From positions 1 to 14,201 of the forward strand of contig JBFGCT010000104.1 of assembly GCA_041581055.1 (NCBI GenBank): a stretch of DNA of 14,201 nucleotides, given 5' to 3'. The stretch is from JBFGCT01 sp041581055. GTDB taxonomy: Bacteria > Actinomycetota > Acidimicrobiia > Acidimicrobiales > Ilumatobacteraceae. This document shows, in pieces, positions 1-6,901 of this stretch (its first letter is position 1; the number at the start of each line of letters is the position of its first letter). Position numbers and translations under genes: made by a program. The notes under the pieces were generated by a model. That model was not told the DNA's origin and did no database searches. It was given only the letters and a program-made list of their open reading frames with translations.

Positions 1-106
1 CGCCGAGCCCGCCACCGGGCAGGCCCACGCGGCGGGGCCCGCTCGACCCGCCACGGCCGCGGCGGTCCTGGATCATCCGAGAGTCGCGGGACCGGATTCT
101 GGTCAT
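1..106 (-). CDS. Partial CDS, probable N-terminus of a YpfJ-type neutral zinc metallopeptidase
   Basis: An ATG at 106 (minus strand) opens a frame that stays open to the window edge, giving 35 residues. It starts 9 bases after the TAG of the ROK kinase, so the two are probably co-transcribed. The visible piece contains MIQDRRGRGGSSGPRR followed by a Gly-rich LPGGGLG. From family knowledge, YpfJ/Zn_peptidase proteins begin with an Arg-rich stretch, a (V/I)xDRR motif, Gly-rich sequence and then a membrane segment. The match is to this arrangement only; the HExxH zinc site would lie outside the window. A second ATG at 76 (before IQDRR) is an alternative start. No clear Shine-Dalgarno sequence precedes either. 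The assignment rests on a short N-terminal pattern and is tentative. Confidence 0.5.
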   Translation of the reverse strand, partial: MTRIRSRDSRMIQDRRGRGGSSGPRRVGLPGGGLG

Positions 107-115
107 CGGGCGAGG

Positions 116-1048
116 CTACCGATCCCCTTGCCCGCCGCGCTCGGCGCGGCGCAGCCCGCGCCACCCGAGGGCGCCCGCGCCGATCAGCGGCCCGACGTCG
201 CCGAGGCGGGAAGGGGTGATGCGGGCGCCGCGGCTGTAGGTCATGCGCGCCGCCTCGTCCAACGCAACCTGCGCGGAGTGGAAGAACGTCGCCGCAAAAC
301 CGAGCGCCACGCCTCCGCCGACGACGACCAGGTTCAGGTCGAACACGTTGCAGACCGACGCCGCGGCGCGCCCGACGAGGCGGCCGGTGCGCTGCATGAT
401 CTCGTAGGTCGGCTCGGTCGGCGACCGCCCCGTGATCGCCTCGATCGCCAGCCCCGACGCCTCGGCCTCGAGACACCCCTGGGCCCCGCACCCGCAGCGC
501 CGCCCGCCCGGCTCGACGATCACGTGACCGATGTGGCCGGCGTTCCCCGACTCTCCGTCCAACAGGTCGCCGTCGAGCACGACGCCGCCGCCGACGCCGG
601 TGGAGACGGTCAGCGCGCAGAAGTTCGAGTGGCCCTGGGCCGCCCCGAGCCATCCCTCGGCGAGCGCCAGGGCCTTGGCGTCGAGGTCGCCGTACACGGG
701 CAGCTCGGTCAGGTCGGCCAGACGGCGGCGCATCGGGAACTCGCGCCACGCGGGGATGTTGACCGGCGAGACCGTCTCGAGCTGGCGGGTCACCGGGCCG
801 GCAGAGCCGACGCCGACGGCGCGCACGTTCGTCCCGAGCTGTTCCCGCCCCGTTGCCATCATCTCGCCCACCATCCCGGCCAGCGTGGTGTAGTGCGACT
901 CGGGCCCGACGTCGCGCTCCACCTCGACGCGGGCCCGCGCCACGAGCTCTCCCCGAGCGGTCATCAGACCGGCGGCGAACTTCGTCCCCCCGATGTCGAT
1001 GGCGAGCACGACGTCGGGCGCGCTCGGTTCGGTCGGATCGCTCGTCAT
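116..1048 (-). CDS. ROK family sugar kinase
   Basis: Encodes 310 residues, a normal length for a ROK kinase, which phosphorylates a hexose or amino sugar with ATP in the cytoplasm. Visible motifs are the N-terminal phosphate-binding DIGGTK (18-23), the second glycine motif STGVGGGVV (149-157), GHIGHV (171-176), the zinc-binding CGCGAQGCLE (C185, C187, C192, with H175 the likely histidine ligand), and a C-terminal VVVGGGV (241-247). The usual NDAN catalytic motif reads LDAK (122-125), keeping the base D123 but losing both Asn. The GExGH glutamate is His, as I recall for N-acetylmannosamine kinase NanK. Glucokinase is therefore not a safe name. The ATG at 1048 is chosen because the 21 residues added by the upstream ATG at 1111 are low-complexity Ala/Pro/Arg sequence outside the fold; neither start has a clear RBS. 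The probable peptidase gene follows directly. Confidence 0.9.
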   Translation of the reverse strand: MTSDPTEPSAPDVVLAIDIGGTKFAAGLMTARGELVARARVEVERDVGPESHYTTLAGMVGEMMATGREQLGTNVRAVGVGSAGPVTRQLETVSPVNIPAWREFPMRRRLADLTELPVYGDLDAKALALAEGWLGAAQGHSNFCALTVSTGVGGGVVLDGDLLDGESGNAGHIGHVIVEPGGRRCGCGAQGCLEAEASGLAIEAITGRSPTEPTYEIMQRTGRLVGRAAASVCNVFDLNLVVVGGGVALGFAATFFHSAQVALDEAARMTYSRGARITPSRLGDVGPLIGAGALGWRGLRRAERGGQGDR

Positions 1049-1117
1049 CTGCGGGACACGGTACCGCCCGGGGGCACCTGCAGCCCGGGCGTCGCTCGTC
1101 GTGGGCGGCATGGGGCT

Positions 1118-1143
1118 GCGGCGGACGGCGCCGCGGCGGACGG
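1118..1143. repeat. 11-bp direct repeat in the divergent intergenic region
   Basis: The 190-base gap between the ROK kinase and the lysozyme-like gene holds GCGGCGGACGG twice, at 1118-1128 and 1133-1143, with a 15-base period. It lies upstream of both divergent genes, so an operator is possible, but GC-rich low complexity is an equally good explanation. Elsewhere in this gap a TTGACG hexamer at 1200-1205 could be a -35 for the plus-strand gene, but no good -10 is visible near 1223-1230. Confidence 0.35.
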
Positions 1144-1238
1144 GGCGGCCGGGCGCCGAGATTCCGCTCTACTTTGGGGTCGCGCGTGCCGATACGTTCT
1201 TGACGACTCGAACGAACACCCGACGATCTTCCCTGCCC

Positions 1239-2954
1239 ATGACGACACCTCCGTCTCCCAGCCCCGCGACACCGCGCCGCCTCGGTCCGCGGGCGGCGAC
1301 GCTGCTCGTCGCCGGGCCGCTGGCGCTCGTCGCCCTGGTCACGCCGGCCGTCGCCGCGCCACCCCCCGAGACCGGCTCGGGTTCGCAGACCCCGACGACC
1401 ACCACGACGACCGCCCCGACGACCGCGCCGACGACGACGACCGCGCCGACGACGACCACCACGACGACGAGCGTGCCGCCGACGACCGCGCCGACGAGCG
1501 TGCCGGGCACGGCGCCGGCGGCGACCACCACGTCGACGCCGACGACGACCAGCCCCGCGCCGCCGGCGGCGCCGGCCGCGTTGCACGTCCGTGTCACACC
1601 CGAGCAGATCCCGCACATCCTCGCCGCGATCCGCTATCTCGAGTCGCGGGGCGACTACCTCGCTCCGCCGAACAAGGGCAACGCGTCGGGCGCGTACCAG
1701 TTCATCGCCAGCACGTGGGGCAACTACGGCGGCTACCCGCACGCGTACCTCGCCCCGCCCGAGGTCCAGGACGAGCGGGCCGACCTGGACGTGCGCAAGT
1801 TCCTGGCGATGTTCGACTACGACGTCTCGATGGTTCCGGTGATGTGGTACTACCCGAAGGGCGCACGGCAGCCGGCGCTGATGGACGTCATCCCCGTGCC
1901 CTCGGCCGGGAACGTCCTGACGATCCGCGAGTACCAGACGCGCTGGATGGGCATCTTCTCGTTCCTCTCCGGCCAGCCGCTGCCGCCGACGCTCTCGCCG
2001 GCCGAGCGCCGGGCGCGCGCCGGCCTCCCGCCCGAGCTGCCGGGTCCTGACACGGCGGCGACCGCCATCGCCTACCCGGTGCTCGGGCCGTCCCGCGTGG
2101 CCGTCCCCGAATGCGACGCCGACGACGCGCACAGTCATGGCCCGGACCCCGAACTGTACGCCTCGGCCGGGCTGTGCGACGAGCAGGCGCCCGGCGTCGT
2201 CTTCGGCGTCCAGCTCCAACCGGTGCTGGCCGTCGCCGACGGTGTGATCACCGCGGTGCGCGACGATCCCGGGTCGGCCGAGCCGATCTCGGTCACCGTG
2301 ACCGACCCGACCGGTCGCAGCTACATCCACTCCGGCTTCAACGACGACTCGCCCGGGTCCGACGACGGCGCGGCCCCGCGCCACCTCCGGCTGAGCGGGT
2401 TGGCGCGCGTCGGCTACACGGTCCACGCCGGCCAGGTGATCGGGTTCATGGGCAACTCCGAGCGGCTGCCCCTCGGAATTCGGGCCGACGTGCCGACCGA
2501 CGCCACGGTGTCGATCGACCCCGACGCGGTCGCCCCCCACATCAGGATCTCCATCGTCGAGGTCGACGGCTCGCCCGTCGACGCGTTCGGCCCGCTGATC
2601 GACGCGCTCTTCCGGCAGTCGTGCACCGTCGCCACCGGTCCGTGGGCGATGCCCCCCAACGGCGACGGCCACCGCCCGGTGACGATCGAGACGACCGACA
2701 ACGACCGCACGATCGACTCGGAGTGGGTCATCGACGACCAGGGTCGCGTCACATCGGCTGGGTGGGCGGCGATGATCAACCCGCACGACGGCTGCTCGTA
2801 CGCGCCGTCCGAGCCACACGGCCCGGGCGCCGGCGGCTCGAACGACGTCCCCCTCAGCTGGCTGGTGCCGATCGACGTGCCGACGTCGATCTGGGTGAAA
2901 CTGGCCGCCGACCAGACGTCGGTGACCTCGCCCGCGCTCCTGTTGCGCGGCTGA
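1239..2954 (+). CDS. Secreted lysozyme-like (transglycosylase) protein with degenerate M23-like domain
   Basis: Encodes 571 residues. The order is: Arg-containing N-terminus and hydrophobic signal sequence (about 12-40, probable signal peptidase site near AVA/A 37-40), a Thr/Pro/Ala linker (51-112), a lysozyme-like domain (about 120-225), an M23/LytM-like beta domain (about 300-450) and a C-terminal region of unknown fold containing CTVATGPW and DGCSY. In the lysozyme-like domain RYLESRGDY carries the likely catalytic E135, followed by SGAYQFIASTWGNYGGY, typical of actinobacterial transglycosylase/Rpf-like folds that cut peptidoglycan. The M23-like part has VLAVADGVITAV, YIHSGF (H364) and VGYTVHAGQVIGFMGNS, but the zinc-site HxH is HIR (H434, R436), so it is probably not an active endopeptidase. 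The ATG at 1239 directly precedes the signal peptide; no Shine-Dalgarno is visible. It ends 21 bases before the convergent PLP-enzyme gene. Confidence 0.85.
   Translation: MTTPPSPSPATPRRLGPRAATLLVAGPLALVALVTPAVAAPPPETGSGSQTPTTTTTTAPTTAPTTTTAPTTTTTTTSVPPTTAPTSVPGTAPAATTTSTPTTTSPAPPAAPAALHVRVTPEQIPHILAAIRYLESRGDYLAPPNKGNASGAYQFIASTWGNYGGYPHAYLAPPEVQDERADLDVRKFLAMFDYDVSMVPVMWYYPKGARQPALMDVIPVPSAGNVLTIREYQTRWMGIFSFLSGQPLPPTLSPAERRARAGLPPELPGPDTAATAIAYPVLGPSRVAVPECDADDAHSHGPDPELYASAGLCDEQAPGVVFGVQLQPVLAVADGVITAVRDDPGSAEPISVTVTDPTGRSYIHSGFNDDSPGSDDGAAPRHLRLSGLARVGYTVHAGQVIGFMGNSERLPLGIRADVPTDATVSIDPDAVAPHIRISIVEVDGSPVDAFGPLIDALFRQSCTVATGPWAMPPNGDGHRPVTIETTDNDRTIDSEWVIDDQGRVTSAGWAAMINPHDGCSYAPSEPHGPGAGGSNDVPLSWLVPIDVPTSIWVKLAADQTSVTSPALLLRG
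1389..1574 (+). repeat. Thr/Pro/Ala-rich low-complexity linker-coding tract
   Basis: About 186 bases dominated by ACG/ACC (Thr), CCG (Pro) and GCG (Ala) codons encode residues 51-112 of the lysozyme-like protein, with runs such as PTTTTTTAPTTAPTTTTAP. This is an extracellular linker between the signal peptide and the catalytic domain, of a type often O-glycosylated in actinobacteria (inference). The codon monotony keeps other frames open and produces spurious Asp-rich and Val-rich antisense ORFs. Confidence 0.9.
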
Positions 2955-2975
2955 TCAGCCCACGCGGCGGAGAAG

Positions 2976-3986
2976 TCAGTGCCGCAACTCGGGCGCGCCG
3001 CCCGGCGCGAACAGCGCCGGCCATCCGCCGGTGTGCAGGAAGACGACGTCGCTCCCGCCCGGGAACCGCGCCGCGCCCGCCATTCCGAGGAGGCCGGCGA
3101 GCCCCTTGCCCGAGTACGTCCGATCGAGGAGCCACCCGCCGTGCCGCGCCGCCCAGCGGATCGCGTCGTCACCGGCGACGGTCGGAACGGCGTAGTCCTC
3201 GCCGATCCAGCCGGTGTCGACATCGAGGTCGTCCTCGCCGACGATGGCCGGCGAGCCGATCAGCCGCAGCGTGTCATTGGCCAGTTCGGCGATGTCGGGG
3301 AGCCCGCGGTTGACGCCCGCGGCGACGCCGACGGCGATGACGTCCGGCACCGGCGCCCCGGCCGCAGCGACGATCGCCCGGCCGGCGAGCAGCCCGGCGT
3401 GCGTGCCGCCGCTCGACGACGCGAACACGATCGCCGCCGGCTCGATCCCGGCCGCCGCGCACTGTTCGCTCAGCTCGACGAACCCGGCGGCGTAGCCGAG
3501 CGCGCCGACCGCCGTGCTGCCACCGATCGGGATCGAGTAGGGGGAGAGCCCCTCGGCGGCCAGCCCGGAGGTGACGCTCTCGCGGGCGATCTCCAGCTCA
3601 CCCCAATGGCGCCCGTCGACGCCGGTGTGGTGCAGTTGGGCGCCGAACATCCTCGACAGGAGCTGGTTCCCGGTCGGCGTCGCGGCGGCGTCGCCCGACA
3701 GGACCAGATGCACCTCGAGACCCAGCCGCGCGCCGGCCGCCGCGGTCAGACGGCAGTGGTTCGACTGCGCGGCGCCGACCGTGACCAGGGCCTTGGCGCC
3801 CGCAGCACGGGCGGCGCCACAGAGGAACTCGAGCTTGCGGGCCTTGTTTCCGCCCCCGCCCAGCCCGGTCAGATCGTCGCGCTTGACCCACAACCGGGCC
3901 CCGCCCGCGATCGTCGGGCCCGCCTCGAGCGGGGTCGGCAGCGTGGCGAGCCTCGCTCGTTCGAGATGACCGAACACGCTCGGCAT
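2976..3986 (-). CDS. D-cysteine desulfhydrase-like PLP-dependent enzyme (ACC deaminase family)
   Basis: Encodes 336 residues, full length for the ACC deaminase/D-cysteine desulfhydrase family of fold-type II PLP enzymes. The N-terminal WVKRDDLTG is followed by GGGGNKARKLEF with the PLP lysine K48. VGAAQSNHCRLTAAAG holds S75/N76, and SSSGGTHAG is the phosphate-binding loop. ACC deaminases have Tyr-Glu and Leu at two substrate positions; here these are Y291-S292 (TYSGKG) and T319 (HTGG). That pattern fits D-cysteine desulfhydrase (D-cysteine to pyruvate, H2S and ammonia) or the related L-cysteate sulfo-lyase CuyA rather than ACC deaminase. The role is probably detoxification or use of a sulfur amino acid in the cytoplasm. 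It ends 21 bases from the convergent lysozyme-like gene and starts 17 bases from the divergent ung. No Shine-Dalgarno precedes the ATG, so leaderless translation is possible. Confidence 0.85.
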   Translation of the reverse strand: MPSVFGHLERARLATLPTPLEAGPTIAGGARLWVKRDDLTGLGGGGNKARKLEFLCGAARAAGAKALVTVGAAQSNHCRLTAAAGARLGLEVHLVLSGDAAATPTGNQLLSRMFGAQLHHTGVDGRHWGELEIARESVTSGLAAEGLSPYSIPIGGSTAVGALGYAAGFVELSEQCAAAGIEPAAIVFASSSGGTHAGLLAGRAIVAAAGAPVPDVIAVGVAAGVNRGLPDIAELANDTLRLIGSPAIVGEDDLDVDTGWIGEDYAVPTVAGDDAIRWAARHGGWLLDRTYSGKGLAGLLGMAGAARFPGGSDVVFLHTGGWPALFAPGGAPELRH

Positions 3987-4003
3987 GCTAATGACGGGGA
4001 CCG

Positions 4004-4702
4004 ATGGCCGCGACCGATTGGAACCCGCTTCTGCGCGGCGAGTTCGACAAGCCCTACTGGGGCGAGCTCCAGCGGTTCGTGCGCGACGAGCGTCAGCGCC
4101 ATCCCGTGTACCCGCCGCACGATGAGGTGTTCGCCGCGCTGCACCTCACGCCGCACGCGGCGACCAGGGTGCTGATCCTCGGGCAGGATCCGTATCACGG
4201 CCCGAATCAGGCCCACGGTCTGTGCTTCTCGGTGCGGCGCGGCGTGCGGGTCCCGCCGTCGCTCGCCAACATCCACAAGGAGCTGCACGCCGATCTCGGC
4301 CTGCCGATCCCCGATCACGGCAACCTCGAGCGGTGGGCGCGCCAGGGCGTCCTGCTGTTGAACACGACGCTGACGGTGCGCGGCGGGGCCGCCGCGTCGC
4401 ACCAGAAGCGCGGTTGGGAGACGTTCACCGACGAGGTGATCCGGGTCGTGAACGCCAAGGCCGACCCGGTCGTGTTCATCCTCTGGGGCGGAGCGGCGCG
4501 CCGCAAGAAGGAGCTCGTCGACACCGCCCGCCACGCCGTGATCGAGTCGGCGCACCCGTCGCCGCTGTCGGCGAACAACGGGTTCTTCGGGAGCAGGCCG
4601 TTCAGCCGGGCCAACGAGGCACTGCTGGCGTTGGGCCGCGAGCCGGTCGACTGGGACCTGACCGGTGCGGTCGCCTCGACGATCGGCCAGACTGTCCGCT
4701 GA
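4004..4702 (+). CDS. ung: Uracil-DNA glycosylase (family 1)
   Basis: Encodes 232 residues, the usual length for family 1 UDG, which removes uracil from DNA to start base-excision repair. The water-activating motif GQDPYHGPNQAHGLCFSV is complete (D62), the PPSLANIHKEL segment follows, LLLNTTLTV is the Asn-containing uracil-recognition strand (N120), and HPSPLS (H184) is the minor-groove intercalation and catalytic-His loop. GFFGSRPFSRAN closes the fold. All catalytic residues seen are intact. The start ATG has only a weak GGGGA (3996-4000) three bases upstream. The gap to the divergent PLP-enzyme gene is 17 bases, so the promoter must lie within that gene or overlap it. The stop TGA shares one base with the ATG of the YihY/BrkB gene, implying one transcript and translational coupling. 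Confidence 0.98.
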   Translation: MAATDWNPLLRGEFDKPYWGELQRFVRDERQRHPVYPPHDEVFAALHLTPHAATRVLILGQDPYHGPNQAHGLCFSVRRGVRVPPSLANIHKELHADLGLPIPDHGNLERWARQGVLLLNTTLTVRGGAAASHQKRGWETFTDEVIRVVNAKADPVVFILWGGAARRKKELVDTARHAVIESAHPSPLSANNGFFGSRPFSRANEALLALGREPVDWDLTGAVASTIGQTVR

Positions 4703-5607
4703 TGCCCTGGACGACGAGCGACCGCGTGACCAGGCTGCGCGCCAGAAACCACAAGATCGATGTCGCCGTCGAGATGCTCGACGGGTGGCGGCGCCATCTC
4801 TCCGGGCGCAACGCCTCGCTGCTCGCGTTCTGGGGCTTCCTGTCGATCTTCCCGCTGCTCCTCGCGGCGACGACGATCCTCGGCTTCGTCCTCGAGGGCA
4901 ACCCGGACCTGCAACGCCGGATCGTCGACGGCGCGCTGGCCGAGGTGCCGGTGCTCGGCCAGCAGCTCCAGGACGACCCGGCGTCGCTCGACGGGAACAT
5001 CTGGGTGCTGATCTTCGGATTGCTCGGGGCGCTCTGGTCGTCGACCAGGGCGTTGGTCGGGCTTCAGGGCGCGCTCGACGACGTGTGGGAGGTCGACGTC
5101 AACGACCGCGACGGGCTGCCCGTGCTGCGCGGCAAGGCGCTCGCCGGCCTGGCCGTGATCGGCGCGTCGCTCGTCGCCACGACGGCGATCTCGGGAGTGG
5201 TCAACGCGGCCGGGCTGCCCGGCATCAGCCGAATCCTGCTCGTGGCGGCCACCGCCGCGATCCAGATCCTCGTCATCGCCTCGATGTACCGCTTCCTGAC
5301 GTCGATGCCGACGACGTGGCCGATGGTCTGGCCCGGCGCGATCGTCGCCGGCATATTGTTCGCCGTCATCCAGCACTTCTCGACCGGGATCGTCGGCCGG
5401 ATCACGGCCAACGCGAGCGACACGTACGGCCAGTTCGCGTTGGTCCTCGGCATCGTCACGTGGCTCAGCCTGCTGGCGATCACGGCCTTGATGTGCGCCG
5501 AGCTGAACGCCGCGATCGTGCGGCTCGCGTCACCGGGACGGTCGCCGCGACCCGCTCAGTCGGCGAGCCGCGTCGAGATGGAGGAGGCCGACTCGAGCGT
5601 CCGGTGA
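4702..5607 (+). CDS. YihY/virulence factor BrkB family membrane protein
   Basis: Encodes 301 residues. Six hydrophobic segments are visible: about 39-64, 100-120, 147-170, 177-198, 208-232 and 243-273, matching the usual six-helix YihY/BrkB (UPF0761) topology. The family's first helix with Pro (FWGFLSIFPLLLA), the WSSTRALVGLQGALDDVW segment and the final LALLAI/CAELNAAIVRL-type helix are recognisable. Family function is unsettled; despite the RNase BN history it is an integral membrane protein of unknown transport or envelope role. The ATG at 4702 overlaps the ung stop (TGATG), which fixes the start. The C-terminal 17 codons overlap the oppositely oriented hydrolase-OsmC gene. The tail after residue 277 is polar and cytoplasmic by prediction. 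Confidence 0.88.
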   Translation: MPWTTSDRVTRLRARNHKIDVAVEMLDGWRRHLSGRNASLLAFWGFLSIFPLLLAATTILGFVLEGNPDLQRRIVDGALAEVPVLGQQLQDDPASLDGNIWVLIFGLLGALWSSTRALVGLQGALDDVWEVDVNDRDGLPVLRGKALAGLAVIGASLVATTAISGVVNAAGLPGISRILLVAATAAIQILVIASMYRFLTSMPTTWPMVWPGAIVAGILFAVIQHFSTGIVGRITANASDTYGQFALVLGIVTWLSLLAITALMCAELNAAIVRLASPGRSPRPAQSASRVEMEEADSSVR

Positions 5608-6800
5608 ACCGGGCACTTGTCGGCGATCGCCAGCAGCTTGTCGCGGTCGGCGGCCGTGAGCTCGGCGCCGGCGATCGTGATCACCCGCTCGAAGCGGTCG
5701 ATCATCCCGGCGCGGTCGGCGAGCAGCTCGTTGTCGGCGCACTCGACGCAGTCGGCGGCGTGAACCTTGTCGTGGCTGATCTCCACGGTGACGCGGTCGA
5801 GCGGCAGCCGCTTGCGCTCGGCGTACATCCGCAACGTCATCGAGGTGCACGCGCCGAGGGCCGCCCCGAGGAAGTCGTAGGGCGACGGGCCGGCGTCGAA
5901 ACCGCCGATCGACACCGGCTCGTCGGCGAGCATGCGGTGGTCGCCGACGACGACATGGTTGAGGAACGGACCTTGTGTCGTCTCGGCGACGACGACCGGC
6001 GCCGTCGCCCGCGGCGCGCCGAGACCGCCGCTCTCGTCGACGATGTATCTCGCCGCGAACGCGGCGATCATCGACGCCGCGAACGCCGCGTCGGGCGGGG
6101 ATGTCAAGAGGTGGTCGGCGCCGTCGAGCGAGATGAAGCTCTTCGGGTGGCGGGCAGCTTGGAAGATGTCCGCCGCATGCTCGACGCCGACGATGTTGTC
6201 GACCGGCGAGTGGAGCACGAGCAACGCCTTCCTCAGGGTCGCCACCCGCTCGGTGACGACGTGGTTGCGCAGGTCGTCGACGAACTGCCGGCGGATGGTG
6301 AACGTCCGTCCGGCGAGCTCGACCGACGCCTCCCCCTCGGCCTCGATCTCGTCGAGCGACGACGAGAAGGCGCCGGTGACGTGCGCGGGGTCGGCCGGGG
6401 CCCCGATCGTGACGACGGCGCGCACCTCGGGGATCTCCCCGGCGATCGCCAGCGCGGCCGACCCGCCGAGGGAGTGGCCGACGATCACCTGTGGCGCCCG
6501 ATGGGTCGCCCGCAGCCAGCTCGCGGCGGCCAGCAGGTCGTCGGTGTTCGACGAGAAGTTCGTGTTGGCGAACTCGCCGTCGCTCATGCCGAGCCCGGTG
6601 AAGTCGAAGCGCAGCACGGCGAACCCGGCGTCGGTCAGCGCGTTCGCGATGCGCGACGCGGCCAGGATGTCCTTGCTGCATGTGAAGCAATGGGCGAAGA
6701 GGGCAAACGCCCGCGGCGGCCCGGCCGGCCTGTCGAGGCGGGCGGCGAGCTCGGCGCCCTGGCTTCCCGGGAAGGTGATGCGTTCCACACGTGCGGTCAC
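5556..6800 (-). CDS. Bifunctional alpha/beta hydrolase-OsmC family protein
   Basis: Encodes 414 residues from a GTG at 6800 (VTARVERITF); a GTG at 6790 is a near alternative. Residues 1-253 form an alpha/beta hydrolase: FAHCFTCSKD (oxyanion region), DFTGLGMSDG, nucleophile elbow GHSLGG (S110), acid in HSPVDNIV (D201) and GADHLL (H230). Residues about 265-414 form an OsmC/Ohr-type domain with SPYDFLGAALGACTSMTLRMYA (C318) and KCPVHRTL (C396), the usual peroxidatic and resolving cysteines for thiol-dependent peroxide reduction. A CVEC pair (C351, C354) lies between them. This fusion is a known architecture; the hydrolase may act on acyl or ester substrates connected with peroxide defence (inference). 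Its 3' end overlaps the YihY gene by 52 bases. The longer open frame upstream is antisense to the antiporter gene and is not part of this protein. Confidence 0.9.
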   Translation of the reverse strand: MTARVERITFPGSQGAELAARLDRPAGPPRAFALFAHCFTCSKDILAASRIANALTDAGFAVLRFDFTGLGMSDGEFANTNFSSNTDDLLAAASWLRATHRAPQVIVGHSLGGSAALAIAGEIPEVRAVVTIGAPADPAHVTGAFSSSLDEIEAEGEASVELAGRTFTIRRQFVDDLRNHVVTERVATLRKALLVLHSPVDNIVGVEHAADIFQAARHPKSFISLDGADHLLTSPPDAAFAASMIAAFAARYIVDESGGLGAPRATAPVVVAETTQGPFLNHVVVGDHRMLADEPVSIGGFDAGPSPYDFLGAALGACTSMTLRMYAERKRLPLDRVTVEISHDKVHAADCVECADNELLADRAGMIDRFERVITIAGAELTAADRDKLLAIADKCPVHRTLESASSISTRLAD

Positions 6801-6877
6801 GCGTGCGACGGTACCCCGTCGCCGTGTCTCCGACGACCGGGTTCGCGCTGGTTCGATCCGCAGTACGCTCCGGCCGG

Positions 6878-6901
6878 ATGAGCGAGGTCCCGTCCCGATG
6901 A
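6878..6901 (+). CDS. Possible leader ORF of 7 residues (MSEVPSR) upstream of the antiporter
   Basis: An ATG at 6878 opens a seven-codon frame reading MSEVPSR whose TGA (6899-6901) overlaps the antiporter ATG (6898-6900) as ATGA. The GAGG at 6884-6887, the likely Shine-Dalgarno for the antiporter with a 10-base spacer, lies inside it. A TACGCT hexamer at 6864-6869 could be a -10 element placing transcription start near this ATG. This would allow translational coupling, but such short frames also arise by chance. Confidence 0.3.
   Translation: MSEVPSR

Noticed and set aside
1049..1111. Upstream ATG start for the ROK kinase (21 extra residues)
   Set aside because: The added residues are low-complexity Ala/Pro/Arg sequence outside the ROK fold, and no Shine-Dalgarno supports the ATG at 1111.
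128..2050. 640-residue plus-strand open frame across the ROK gene and into the lysozyme-like gene
   Set aside because: It is antisense to the ROK kinase and out of frame with the lysozyme-like gene; its composition is Arg/Asp/Ala low complexity created by GC-rich codons and the Thr repeat.
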